From Akkermansiaceae bacterium (GTDB lineage Bacteria > Verrucomicrobiota > Verrucomicrobiia > Verrucomicrobiales > Akkermansiaceae): a stretch of 37,633 bases of DNA. Below are positions 1 through 9,082 of the stretch, one piece after another. Location: NCBI GenBank assembly GCA_011524615.1, contig WTJZ01000071.1:4481-42113 (forward strand). The letters run 5' to 3'. Within the stretch, counting starts at the first letter, position 1; each line of letters begins with the position of its first letter. Under the pieces are notes generated by a model, which searched no databases, had not been told where the DNA came from, and saw only the letters and a list, made by a program, of their open reading frames with translations. Position numbers and translations under genes: made by a program.

Positions 1-2240
1 AGCGTCAAGCGAATGTCACTGAGCTTAGCACCCGCTGAGACGATACGACATACTGACTGCGTGAGTGCATAGACAGCACCGTGGAATGGACTCCAGCTCG
101 CGAGACGCGGGTTATAGCCCCATGAGAAGAAGGTCGCTGCATCTGTGTTGCCACCTAGTACTGGAATCTTAGCAACCATGGCATCCGTCTGAGTCAGCTG
201 AGTCTGTCCACCGAGTGGGTGCAGAACAGAACCGGCTCCGATCGTCCCGTCAAAGCGCTCCATGAGCCCCTTCTGGGAAGTAAAGTTGAGATCCGCAGCC
301 TGTGCGAGGAACTGCTCCTCTAGAGTTGCACCAGAGATCTGCTCTGCGATTGGTTCAGCGACCTTACCAAGAGGGCTCTCACCTACTGGAGCCTCGATCT
401 TAGCGCTGCTGGACTGCTGGACACCATTCGTATCGAGGAACTCACGCTCGAGATCGACGATCACCTTGCCTCTCCAGGTCATGGTGAGACGACCATCGTC
501 AGTCACATCTGCGACCTTGTAGCACTCTAGGTTTTCCTTATCAGCCTCTGCGATGAAGTAATCCATATCCGCAGGATCAATGATCACCGCCATACGCTCC
601 TGAGACTCAGAGATCGCGATCTCTGTTCCATCGAGACCATCATACTTCTTACGCACTTGGTCGAGATCGATCTTAAGGCTCGGCGCGAGTTCGCCAATCG
701 CTACCGACACACCACCAGCACCGAAGTCGTTACAAATCTTAATCTTTGGCGCGAGTACCGGATTACGGAAGAGGCGTTGTAGTGCACGCTCTACCGGAGG
801 GTTACCCTTCTGGACTTCTGCAGAATTCTCGAGAGCGGTCTCGGTATGCTCCTTGGATGAACCGGTAGCTCCACCGACCCCATCACGACCGGTACGACCA
901 CCCATTAGGAGGATCACATCACCTGTGGCTGGTGCTCCACGGAAGACATTCTTCTTAGGCGCAGCCGCGACCACTGCACCGATCTCCATACGCTTCGCTA
1001 CGAAGTTAGGGTGATAGACCTCTGCGACACATCCAGTCGCGAGACCGATTTGGTTACCGTAGGAGGAATATCCCTCTGCCGCCCCAACACAGATCTTCTT
1101 CTGTGGGAGCTTACCTGGCATCGTCTGATCGTATGGCACCGTTGGGTCTGCTGCTCCAGTAACACGCATCGCTTGGTAGACATAAGAACGACCTGAAAGC
1201 GGGTCACGAATCGCACCACCTAGACAGGTAGCAGCCCCACCAAATGGCTCGATCTCAGTCGGGTGGTTATGCGTCTCGTTCTTGAACATGACGAGATAGT
1301 CTTCCATCTCACCATCGATCTCAATTGGGACGACGATCGAAGCCGCGTTGATCTCCTCTGACACCTCGAGGTTATCGAGCTCGCCAGACTTACGGAGCTC
1401 CTTCATCGCGATACATGCCATGTCCATCATTGTCTCTGGACGTGGCGTATCTGCGCCATAGACATAGTCACGTGCTTCCTTATAGCTCGCATACGCCTCC
1501 GCGAATGATGGAGGACAGTCTGCGGCAAATTCAATGTGATCGAGAGCCGTCAAGAAGGTCGTGTGACGGCAGTGGTCAGACCAATAGGTGTCTAACATCT
1601 TCAGCTCCGTAATCGTCGGATTACGCTCCTCCTTATCGCGGAACTGCGTCTGAATGTGTACTAAGTCCGCTAACGACATCGCCAGCCCAAAGCCCTTTGC
1701 AAGTTCCGCTAACTCCTCTTCGGTAGAAGTGATGAAGCCCTCTAGGATCGCTACATCTGCAGGTACAGCAGCCGCCTTGATGAGACTTGTTGGTAACTCA
1801 AGTGAGGCCTCTCTAGAGTCGACAGGGTTGATCACATAGTTCTTGATCTCATCGAGCTCCGTACGATCGAGTGCTCCGTCTAGGATATACACCTTAGCGT
1901 GTGAGACCACAGCCGTATCATTCCCGGTCAAAATCTTAAGACATTGAGCCGCCGAGTCAGCACGCTGATCGAATTGACCAGGCAAGTACTCTACGGCAAA
2001 TGCCGTCTCCTCATGCGTCTTAGGCATCTCTAAGAAGAACTGATCCACCTGAGGTTCCGAGAATACCGTACGGCATGCCTCAGCAAACTCTTCCTCACTG
2101 AGTCCTTCGACATCATAGCGCTGAAGCACTCTCAGATTATACACACTAGCAACCCCAAGACTCTTGCGAAGCTCTTGGAATAACGAATTACCTTCATGAG
2201 CGAAGGCCTCTTTCTTTTCAACGTATACGCGATGGATCAT
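1..2240 (-). CDS. purL: Phosphoribosylformylglycinamidine synthase, N-terminal part (3' end outside window)
   Basis: This is FGAM synthase, the ATP- and glutamine-dependent fourth step of purine biosynthesis, in the cytoplasm. I translated the minus strand by hand from the ATG at 2240. The frame stays open to base 1, giving about 746 codons with no stop, so the C-terminal part (including the glutaminase domain) lies outside. The start MIHRVYVEKK is typical of the long clostridial/Bacteroidetes-type enzyme of roughly 1200 residues or more. The PurL signature YWSDHCRHTTF is present, followed by FKNETHNHPTEIEPFGGAAT, GGRTGRDGVGGAT and NDFGAGGVSVAIGELAP, all expected in the AIRS-like domains. No strong Shine-Dalgarno precedes the ATG. 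Codon use is strongly biased, as for a well-expressed gene. The family call is secure; the only gap is the truncation. Confidence 0.96.
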   Translation of the reverse strand, partial: MIHRVYVEKKEAFAHEGNSLFQELRKSLGVASVYNLRVLQRYDVEGLSEEEFAEACRTVFSEPQVDQFFLEMPKTHEETAFAVEYLPGQFDQRADSAAQCLKILTGNDTAVVSHAKVYILDGALDRTELDEIKNYVINPVDSREASLELPTSLIKAAAVPADVAILEGFITSTEEELAELAKGFGLAMSLADLVHIQTQFRDKEERNPTITELKMLDTYWSDHCRHTTFLTALDHIEFAADCPPSFAEAYASYKEARDYVYGADTPRPETMMDMACIAMKELRKSGELDNLEVSEEINAASIVVPIEIDGEMEDYLVMFKNETHNHPTEIEPFGGAATCLGGAIRDPLSGRSYVYQAMRVTGAADPTVPYDQTMPGKLPQKKICVGAAEGYSSYGNQIGLATGCVAEVYHPNFVAKRMEIGAVVAAAPKKNVFRGAPATGDVILLMGGRTGRDGVGGATGSSKEHTETALENSAEVQKGNPPVERALQRLFRNPVLAPKIKICNDFGAGGVSVAIGELAPSLKIDLDQVRKKYDGLDGTEIAISESQERMAVIIDPADMDYFIAEADKENLECYKVADVTDDGRLTMTWRGKVIVDLEREFLDTNGVQQSSSAKIEAPVGESPLGKVAEPIAEQISGATLEEQFLAQAADLNFTSQKGLMERFDGTIGAGSVLHPLGGQTQLTQTDAMVAKIPVLGGNTDAATFFSWGYNPRLASWSPFHGAVYALTQSVCRIVSAGAKLSDIRLT

Positions 2241-2470
2241 GGTGGAGACCGCGTTTTAACCACACTTCTCCCGCCATGGATAGACCAATTTTCATTTTTT
2301 CCGGTTCCACAGAGGATCCACAGGCACCCCTCTCTCGACTCACTTCTTCGAAAAGATCCAGAAGATAATTCCACTCATGTGAAAATAAAAATAATGCCCC
2401 GCATAGGATGGCAAAATCCGAAGAGATGACGGTGAAACCACAAAGAAATCCATCGCCGTCCAAAAGCTAA
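2241..2470. other. Intergenic stretch upstream of purL
   Basis: About 230 bases lie between the purL start and the terminator of the beta-helix gene. Short open frames exist on both strands (for example 2218-2463 minus). They overlap purL, have no ribosome binding site and resemble no protein I know. The stretch presumably holds the purL promoter, but I see no convincing -35/-10 pair. Confidence 0.5.
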
Positions 2471-2503
2471 AATTGCCCATGCTCTCAAGTAGCATGGGCA
2501 ATT
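2458..2503 (-). terminator. Rho-independent terminator of the beta-helix gene (cassette 1)
   Basis: There is a perfect 13-base inverted repeat (AATTGCCCATGCT / AGCATGGGCAATT, 2471-2483 and 2491-2503) with a 7-base loop. On the minus strand it is followed by TTTTAGCTTTT. It lies 55 bases after the stop of the gene ending at 2559 and therefore marks the 3' end of cassette 1. Confidence 0.88.
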
Positions 2504-2558
2504 CTCTGCAACGAGGCCTAAAACTCTCAGTCATTAGCCCCCATAAGGATGCGGCTCC

Positions 2559-5500
2559 TTACTCCGCAACAATGATTCTGGCGTACATCATACTACTATC
2601 CGGCACCTCTTCAGGTAAGATAACACTGACGGATTGCACTTCAGAATTCTCATCCGAGAGCTCCTCTTCGACCTCTAGAATGAACCAGTCGATCAGATTA
2701 CTGCTATATTCAATGCTGAATTCGACTTCATCCCTAGAGTTAGCCCGTCTTGGGTAGTGCAGCTTACATACTCCTTCTTGTTTAGTCATAGAGATTGCTC
2801 CTGCATTTTTCTCCAGAGGGTCGAGCCCTAGGGCGTATTCTAGAATATTAGGGTACGAGTCTGCATCAGAATTACCGTTCAGCTCACTGTCTATCAAATC
2901 AGGATATCCCTCCAGCCACGCTTTATAATTTTTACTCGCACTACCGATGATATCGAATTCTCTAGCGACTACGACCCCACCTGCGTTTGCGTCCTCTGAG
3001 ATTTCTATACTCATTGATTTAACATTCTGCGCTATTGGTCTGCCACTAGCCCTCTCCAGACCGACAGTAGTCCACATACTCGCTGGGTCATTCGGGAGCC
3101 AGTGCGTATTCACGATCTTGACTAATGAGTCATCAATCAGAGTAAACGTGATACCATAGCCCTGATTAGATCGTCCGCCACCGTGTATCCCCCAAGAAAA
3201 TGTAGATTCCAGACTGCTGATATCGTAGCCACCTGGGCTATTCTCGAGATCAAATGCGATCTCGATAGTATCTCCTGTGGACAACATCACCTCATCAACC
3301 GTACTTCCTGAGAACAAGCCTGCGGCAGAGACAGTTGCCCATTCGGATTGCCCCAAGTCATCATTAGAGACAGTAGGTTCTACCGACATCTGGTTCGTCG
3401 TGACACTCAGATCTGCGACAGCAATCTTTGGAGTCGTATCATATTCGATCGCAAAGGAGTCCAGACGTAGTGCTGCATTGGCATTATTCTCAATAGTGAG
3501 TGTATACTCTGCCAAATCTAATCCCTGTATTTCATACGCCACGCTATTATAATTAGTAGCGGCCGCGTACAGTGATACGACGTCTTGCAACACACCATCC
3601 AGATACACGTTCAACTCACCAGCATCGCTCCCCGCAACAGCATAAAACGTCACTCCTGTTCCGTAAAAGGTAATCTCAGCAGAGTCCCCCTGAGTATTCG
3701 TGACCGCTAGATCAGAATAGTACGCTTGGTCATCCGCTTCCTCTGTCCAGCTTCCCGTATAGACGACTCCAGAGCTCTGATTGTTCAGCTCTTCATCAGG
3801 CTCAAGCTTGGTGAAGGTATGATCCATCTCGCTTTGATCTCTCAACAGAACCACCTCTACCGTCTCTCCTGCTGGTATCTTATGATACTCAACCCAGAAA
3901 CTCTGAGGATCTGTAACGTCTACTCCTCCAATTTCTAGAATCAAGTCCAGGGTCTGAAACCCTTGAGCCTCAGCATAGCTGCCAGAGGGAACACTCGAAA
4001 AGTACACCCCATCAGTGTCTCGAGCCCCTAGTGCAGACTGAATCGAGATATCATAGACTAGACCAACGACCGCTCCCATGAGAGGCTCTGGGTTAAGAGG
4101 GCTTTCACTAGAGATCGTCGCGTACTCCACTGGCGAGGGCTCAGGAGCCCCCGCTCGACCAAATGAGGTAGGGATATTCTCATAACCAAAGGCCAATACT
4201 GGTGAACTATCGCTCACCGTGTAATCATTCCCCTGAGGATTGATAAACTGCGGATCTGCGGTCACAGAATTACTATCGTGATCAACTGAGGGCCACGTTT
4301 GAGAGGTCACTGTCACCCCTCCTCCATGGTTATAAAAGACGTTATTATCAATATAGGCACTCTTCCCCGCGATATTGGAATCATTGATCAAGGCGAAGGT
4401 ATAGACTCGGTCGTTTACGACAATATTGTTGTAGATCTCATCTCGACAATTATCAAACCAAACATGGCAATCAAACCGGCCTGAGATAATAACGTTGTTA
4501 TACGCCTTACGGCCGAATCCATCTCGGAGCTTAATCCCTGTGTTCAGGCAGAGGTTACCGTACACCTCGTAGTTAGAAGCCCCATCATCCAAATCGATCC
4601 CAAAGTGTCGAGGCTCGTCGTAGTGAAAGCGATTATACCGCACGTGCGTGGTCTTCCATGCATCCAGGAAGGCGTAGGGCTCCTTTTCTGTACCTAAATT
4701 GCCTCTTGAGTCAAACCCGAGATACGACCAATAGCGGTCTCTCCCCCAGGCATTGAAAGGTCCGTGATCGTACGTCTCCTTCACACAGTCAAAGACATCA
4801 TTATACTCAATAATGTGTCCCCCCCAAGTACCATCACAAATATTGATCCCCGCTCGTGGGCAATCATGGATTGTATTATAGCTTACATTGATGCTCTCAG
4901 ACATAGAGATATTCACCCCCGCGACCTGCTTCTCTACCCGCCCGAATCGTGTCATGTAGTTATGAGAGACCGTTAACTCTCGCGGGTAATCCTCAGATTG
5001 CGGACCAGGCTCTAGGTCCAGGATATCTACTTTATGGTCTTCATTATCCCAGAAAGAGGGATAACGAACCGCCGAAATTTGCCCCACGATATTCACACAC
5101 GTCGCACCGACTTCGTAGAATTCATTATCCGTGATTAAGTGGCCCTTATTATAACCGCTTAAGAAGACGGCATTACCTCCCAAATAGGAGAAGACATTAC
5201 CGCTCAGCGTAATATCATCACAGTTCTCCAAAAATATGGCCCCAGCTCTTGCCACGCCCCAATCACTCCTTAATGGGCGCTCATACTCTCTGGAGAATAA
5301 TGTCCGGTGAGTTTTGGTAAACTGAATATTTTGAAAGGCTAAGTTCTGGACCTTATCATCTTCTGTACCGACCACCTTAATTAACTCTTCGGTCACCGCC
5401 ACCTCGACCTGACTAGAATCCAGGTCCACTCCCTCTTCTGGATACACATAGAGATGACCACTATTAGTGTCGTAATACCACTCCTTGGGAGCATCTAGTT

Positions 5501-6188
5501 CTTCAAAGATATTTTCTACCATACGATACGTATGATGCATCGCACTTCCTCGGTTATTATCCCCTACCCATTCTAGGTCAAATACGCCCGCTCCTGTGAA
5601 GTTGACGATCTTGTATGATTGGCCTCCCCATTGACCATTATGCAGTGCTCTCACATACCCATTCTCAGGGTTACTCCAGCTCAACCTCCTCTCATTTGAG
5701 AGAATATCTCCTGCGTAGCCGTTCAAGACATCTTCATTTTCATCATAATTCGGATACCTCGCCATCACCTGCTGATCACTATTGATGAATACAGAATCAA
5801 GGTCTAAGCCCGCCCCAATGTTAGCGACCATAATCTCGCCGGCATGGACCTCCCACGTAGGACTGATCTCTATCGCCCCACATACTTCCACCACTTCACC
5901 CTCATATCCGCTATACGTTACCGATATATCCGCTGAGCCACTGTCACTGGACGTGAATTCCAGAGGTGCAGTGAGCCGGTAGACGCCTTCCCTGATCCAT
6001 ACGGTAATATCCTCGGTAGCCGTAGGTAACTCATACGCCACGGCTTCCTTGGCTCTCGCAATTGTCAGAAAGGGTGTATCAACCCCACCAGCATTGAGAT
6101 CACTCCCACTAGGAGACACATAAAAATCTACCCCAAAAGCCACATGCACCAGTAGCAAAAATAATATAACCTTCATAAAAAAACTCAT
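2559..6188 (-). CDS. Secreted multidomain right-handed parallel beta-helix protein, GH141-like, with PDZ-like domain
   Basis: Predicted exported carbohydrate-active protein of 1209 residues. A signal peptide covers about residues 1-19; M5 (6176) is an alternative start. The entry FYVSPSGSD...TPFLTIARAKEAV (about 22-50) is typical of GH141-like and related polysaccharide-active beta-helices. Helix rungs with N-x-F/I-x-x-x-G patterns run to about residue 650. A PDZ-like segment follows (about 700-795, containing LDLILEIGGVDVTD). Next come a 'YTGSW' beta-sandwich that is probably carbohydrate binding (about 808-917), a second beta-sandwich (about 920-1085), and a C-terminal module with a D-rich loop and LEYALGLDP (about 1095-1209). 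It is the last gene of cassette 1, 59 bases after the PEP-CTERM gene with a terminator-like hairpin between them. GH141 members include an alpha-L-fucosidase and a xylanase; the activity here is not settled. The beta-helix fold is certain, the enzyme family moderately so. Confidence 0.85.
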   Translation of the reverse strand: MSFFMKVILFLLLVHVAFGVDFYVSPSGSDLNAGGVDTPFLTIARAKEAVAYELPTATEDITVWIREGVYRLTAPLEFTSSDSGSADISVTYSGYEGEVVEVCGAIEISPTWEVHAGEIMVANIGAGLDLDSVFINSDQQVMARYPNYDENEDVLNGYAGDILSNERRLSWSNPENGYVRALHNGQWGGQSYKIVNFTGAGVFDLEWVGDNNRGSAMHHTYRMVENIFEELDAPKEWYYDTNSGHLYVYPEEGVDLDSSQVEVAVTEELIKVVGTEDDKVQNLAFQNIQFTKTHRTLFSREYERPLRSDWGVARAGAIFLENCDDITLSGNVFSYLGGNAVFLSGYNKGHLITDNEFYEVGATCVNIVGQISAVRYPSFWDNEDHKVDILDLEPGPQSEDYPRELTVSHNYMTRFGRVEKQVAGVNISMSESINVSYNTIHDCPRAGINICDGTWGGHIIEYNDVFDCVKETYDHGPFNAWGRDRYWSYLGFDSRGNLGTEKEPYAFLDAWKTTHVRYNRFHYDEPRHFGIDLDDGASNYEVYGNLCLNTGIKLRDGFGRKAYNNVIISGRFDCHVWFDNCRDEIYNNIVVNDRVYTFALINDSNIAGKSAYIDNNVFYNHGGGVTVTSQTWPSVDHDSNSVTADPQFINPQGNDYTVSDSSPVLAFGYENIPTSFGRAGAPEPSPVEYATISSESPLNPEPLMGAVVGLVYDISIQSALGARDTDGVYFSSVPSGSYAEAQGFQTLDLILEIGGVDVTDPQSFWVEYHKIPAGETVEVVLLRDQSEMDHTFTKLEPDEELNNQSSGVVYTGSWTEEADDQAYYSDLAVTNTQGDSAEITFYGTGVTFYAVAGSDAGELNVYLDGVLQDVVSLYAAATNYNSVAYEIQGLDLAEYTLTIENNANAALRLDSFAIEYDTTPKIAVADLSVTTNQMSVEPTVSNDDLGQSEWATVSAAGLFSGSTVDEVMLSTGDTIEIAFDLENSPGGYDISSLESTFSWGIHGGGRSNQGYGITFTLIDDSLVKIVNTHWLPNDPASMWTTVGLERASGRPIAQNVKSMSIEISEDANAGGVVVAREFDIIGSASKNYKAWLEGYPDLIDSELNGNSDADSYPNILEYALGLDPLEKNAGAISMTKQEGVCKLHYPRRANSRDEVEFSIEYSSNLIDWFILEVEEELSDENSEVQSVSVILPEEVPDSSMMYARIIVAE

Positions 6189-6217
6189 TAAAAAAGAGGT
6201 GAAAAAACTCCACCTCT
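6189..6217 (-). terminator. Terminator-like hairpin between PEP-CTERM and beta-helix genes (cassette 1)
   Basis: AGAGGTG (6195-6201) pairs with CACCTCT (6211-6217) around a 9-base loop. On the minus strand the hairpin is followed directly by a T-run that abuts the ATG at 6188. It lies inside the cassette, so it may end most PEP-CTERM transcripts and let only some continue into the beta-helix gene. A counterpart sits at the same place in cassette 2. Confidence 0.65.
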
Positions 6218-6247
6218 CATATCAGTTATTAATATTGTTAATTAATA

Positions 6248-6916
6248 CTATCGCTTACGTCTTGCAAGGAGTGTAATACCTGCCAAACCTAGTAAAGCGG
6301 CCGACGTCGGCTCAGGAGCTAACACATAGCCTCCACTAACTGTAATATCATCAATATTCCCAGTCCCCGTATAAATATCAGTACTCTCCATGTAAATATT
6401 CCATGTTACTTCCTCATTCGACCAGAAGTTATCAAAATCGATAGTGATCAACTCAAAAGAGTTCTCAGAAAACGCTGTTCCCTCCGTAGCCGCTGTACCA
6501 GAAACAAATGTTTCTTCACCGCCGATTGTGTATGAAACTGCGTAATCAAAAGGTCTCACAGTACCACCATAGAAGCTGATCGAGTCATATGCAGCTGTGT
6601 AGTACTCATCCGCCTCTGGCCCTGCAGCGTAGACACCTGTCGTCGTGAACGAAATTGATGCGTACTCTCCTGGAGCAACGTTACCATCAATTCTACCTCC
6701 ACGAATACCATTAAAAAGGTCATAGTTAGGATCAACTAGGTTATTAAACGACCAATGATAAGTTACCCCACTAAGATCGGAAGCAACAACATTAGCATTC
6801 CCAGCTGAATCTTGTAAGTATTGATCACCATAAACTGCATCGATATTATAGTATGCAAGTGTAGTTGCAGAGAGAGAGGAGCAGATTCCGAGCAATGGTA
6901 AGAGTATATTCTTCAT
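6248..6916 (-). CDS. PEP-CTERM sorting domain protein (cassette 1)
   Basis: Exported protein of about 222 residues that ends with a PEP-CTERM signal: the PEP motif in VLAPEPTSAALLGLAG, a hydrophobic stretch and a final RRKR. In this family the signal is recognised by an exosortase, which cleaves the protein and hands it to the cell surface or matrix. I place the start at ATG 6916 (MKNILLPLLGICSSLSA, a clean signal peptide). An in-frame ATG at 6949 would add 11 residues that spoil the signal, and the paralogue at 16254-16925 begins with the same MKN..LLPLL motif. The mature part is a predicted beta-rich domain with no recognised enzyme motif. From about residue 85 onward it is nearly identical to the cassette 2 copy. 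A likely promoter lies just upstream. The PEP-CTERM call is secure; the function of the mature part is unknown. Confidence 0.9.
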   Translation of the reverse strand: MKNILLPLLGICSSLSATTLAYYNIDAVYGDQYLQDSAGNANVVASDLSGVTYHWSFNNLVDPNYDLFNGIRGGRIDGNVAPGEYASISFTTTGVYAAGPEADEYYTAAYDSISFYGGTVRPFDYAVSYTIGGEETFVSGTAATEGTAFSENSFELITIDFDNFWSNEEVTWNIYMESTDIYTGTGNIDDITVSGGYVLAPEPTSAALLGLAGITLLARRKR

Positions 6917-6953
6917 ATTATTTTCGTAGTTAGACACATGCCGTGTCACTACT

Positions 6954-6999
6954 CGGTATGCATCCTTCTCAAAAAATTACCCTCAATACTCATTTTTTT
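6954..6999 (-). promoter_or_regulatory. Putative promoter of PEP-CTERM gene, cassette 1
   Basis: The minus-strand sequence shares an ordered set of elements with the region upstream of the cassette 2 PEP-CTERM gene: an A-tract (6993-6999), a GGTAAT box, TGCATACCGA (6954-6962 and neighbours), then a shared TGACACG further downstream. TGCATAC also occurs in the element upstream of both sigma genes. The box spacing here is two bases longer than in the other copies, so this is the weakest of the set. Confidence 0.4.
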
Positions 7000-7058
7000 C
7001 TCACCAAGGGTATCATGAACACTCAACTCAAAACTCAGCCAAACCCACAAATAATCAA

Positions 7059-9071
7059 CTATAGACTAGAAGAGACAAAAGAAAAATCACAACCCAGCGC
7101 TTTCAACTCATCCACATACTTTTCTCTTTTTTCTCTGTCGTGTAATATTAAACGACTTAACGAGTCACACGTCTGCGGGTCAGTACAGACGACTCTAGGG
7201 ACTCCGCCTAAATTGAGCTCATCTACCTGAATGCCGCGCAAGTCTGCCAAATCGAATTCTATCGCATGCTCAAACTCCAGGGATAAGGTCTTAAGATTAA
7301 GATAAGATAGTAAAGAACCAGCCTGTATGACGGACGTATGGACGAGCCCCTGTGTACTAGAGAAACTCAAGTCTCCAGAATCTGGTTGATATGAAGCAGA
7401 ATAACTTTCTTCAGGTGAATTAAAGTAATTCAACACCGCGATAATGCATTGGTTTTGCGTAATGCTGTCTGACTCAGATGAGTACAGTTGATAGAAGAGC
7501 ATGGCTTCAATAATCGTCCTATCATCTTTGCTCCATACCTCTTCTAAACGGAGAAATACGCGCTCAAACTGATCTATGCTAGGCCTGTCATCTGCATCAA
7601 ATTGAAACTCAGGGTAGTCCTGCGCTACATGCATGATTCTCTCATACCACGCAGTATCTGTGACCGCCCCTATCTCTAACACCCGCTTGAAGTCCATCTG
7701 AACCGCATTAATCCAGAATAACTCCGCTGCTGCAGCTCGGTTGTCCGGTGCTAGTATCAGGGCCTTTTCGAACAAGAGTTCTGCATCCCCTAAGAGCTTA
7801 ACCATATTTGGCCCGGTAGGGGTACCAGTTCTCCCTAATGCCTCTTGGACCAAATCATGAGCGATACGCACTAATTTAATGGATAAGCTTTGCTGACTAT
7901 CAGCCATCACAGAGGCAAAGACCTCATACTCGTGAGTCACCTCCTCTACCTCATCATTGAGAGTACTCGCCTGTTGCTCCGAGTATGCTCTAATCGCCTG
8001 TACTCGATGCTGTTGTATCCCGATGCCTGCCATCAGTAGAACCAGAAATGTGACAAGAGCAATGACACTACGATGGTGACGCTTGAGAAAAAGGTAGCAG
8101 AACCTCAGGTAGTCTGGTCGTTCCGCTCGTGTCGCATACCCGTCGGAGTATCTCTTCACATCCTGTTTTAACTCTCGCACAGACTGATACCTCTCCTCTG
8201 GGTTAGCGGAGAGCGCCTTAGCACAGATATCAACAAGCCCCTTAGGAATTGACGCAGACAATAACTCTGCTCGAGAGACTCCCTTGAGCGTCATCTCTAA
8301 GCACTCACTCTCCTCTCCTGTGAAAGGGGCTCGACCACAGACAATGGTGTAGAGGATGGCCCCCAGAGAAAAGATGTCTGTACGTTCATCCTTGGGCCTC
8401 TCTGAATGAATTTGCTCTGGAGCCATGTAACCAGGCGTCCCCTGAACGACACCGTACATTGTGAGCATCCCCCCCACCTCTAAGTGTGAGCGCTGGGCAC
8501 TATCATGGTGGTCTAAATCCATATACTTACCTAGCCCCCAATCACACACGAGAACCTCTCCGAATTGATCACACTGGATATTACACGGCTTCAGGTCGAG
8601 GTGAATCACTCCTCGATCATGCGCATATAATACGGCATCACATACAGTCAGGAAGGTAGCTAGGAGATCCTCCTCTGAGGCGCCTTCTCTGATCACCTGC
8701 TCTAACGTGCGATTGGCCTTCAAGTCCATTGTGAAGTATGGACGCCCATGGTCATCCAGTTCGACCTCAAAGACCTTAATAATATTAGGATGACTCAAGG
8801 ACGTCGTCAACCAAGCCTCATAGATGAAAGCCTCATAGAAGTCCTTATCAAGACCTTCCCTCAACTTTGCCAATGCAATATATCGACGAGTCTTCTGGTC
8901 GTAGCACTTATATACCTCCTTCAGCGCGCCCGCCCCCAATAATTCTGGATCCGTATACTTCTCATCAACATTCTGTAACTGTAAGAATGAGGGTGATACG
9001 AGCTCCCAATCCGTCTCTTCCTCTACCGCCTCCTCAAAGAATGAATGTAACTGATCTCCCCACTTATCCAT
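7059..9071 (-). CDS. Membrane-anchored Ser/Thr protein kinase with C-terminal sensor-like domain (cassette 1)
   Basis: Hanks-type kinase of 670 residues. Catalytic features: glycine loop GAGALKEV (46-53), Lys69 in ALAKL, Glu85, catalytic loop HLDLKPCN (157-164), metal-binding DWG (177-179) in place of DFG, and APE (217-219). The HRD arginine is Leu, so this is a non-RD kinase. A transmembrane helix spans about 336-353 after a basic stretch. It is followed by a coiled-coil-like region (about 360-410) and a C-terminal domain whose last part (about 585-650) has leucine-rich-repeat-like spacing. The kinase is cytoplasmic; the C-terminal half is predicted to be outside. The gene starts 11 bases after the sigma stop, with AAGGAG (9076-9081) four bases before the ATG, so the two genes are probably one transcript and translationally linked. 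The likely partner is that sigma factor, as in known kinase-linked ECF groups; direct phosphorylation is inference. Confidence 0.9.
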   Translation of the reverse strand: MDKWGDQLHSFFEEAVEEETDWELVSPSFLQLQNVDEKYTDPELLGAGALKEVYKCYDQKTRRYIALAKLREGLDKDFYEAFIYEAWLTTSLSHPNIIKVFEVELDDHGRPYFTMDLKANRTLEQVIREGASEEDLLATFLTVCDAVLYAHDRGVIHLDLKPCNIQCDQFGEVLVCDWGLGKYMDLDHHDSAQRSHLEVGGMLTMYGVVQGTPGYMAPEQIHSERPKDERTDIFSLGAILYTIVCGRAPFTGEESECLEMTLKGVSRAELLSASIPKGLVDICAKALSANPEERYQSVRELKQDVKRYSDGYATRAERPDYLRFCYLFLKRHHRSVIALVTFLVLLMAGIGIQQHRVQAIRAYSEQQASTLNDEVEEVTHEYEVFASVMADSQQSLSIKLVRIAHDLVQEALGRTGTPTGPNMVKLLGDAELLFEKALILAPDNRAAAAELFWINAVQMDFKRVLEIGAVTDTAWYERIMHVAQDYPEFQFDADDRPSIDQFERVFLRLEEVWSKDDRTIIEAMLFYQLYSSESDSITQNQCIIAVLNYFNSPEESYSASYQPDSGDLSFSSTQGLVHTSVIQAGSLLSYLNLKTLSLEFEHAIEFDLADLRGIQVDELNLGGVPRVVCTDPQTCDSLSRLILHDREKREKYVDELKALGCDFSFVSSSL

Positions 9072-9082
9072 GGCGCTCCTTA

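Noticed and set aside
2218..2463. 81-codon open frame on the minus strand overlapping the purL start
   Set aside because: It overlaps the well-supported purL N-terminus, has no ribosome binding site and its translation resembles nothing known.
6943..7230. 95-codon plus-strand frame across the cassette 1 kinase end and PEP-CTERM promoter
   Set aside because: It runs antisense through the kinase C-terminus and has no binding site or recognisable motif.
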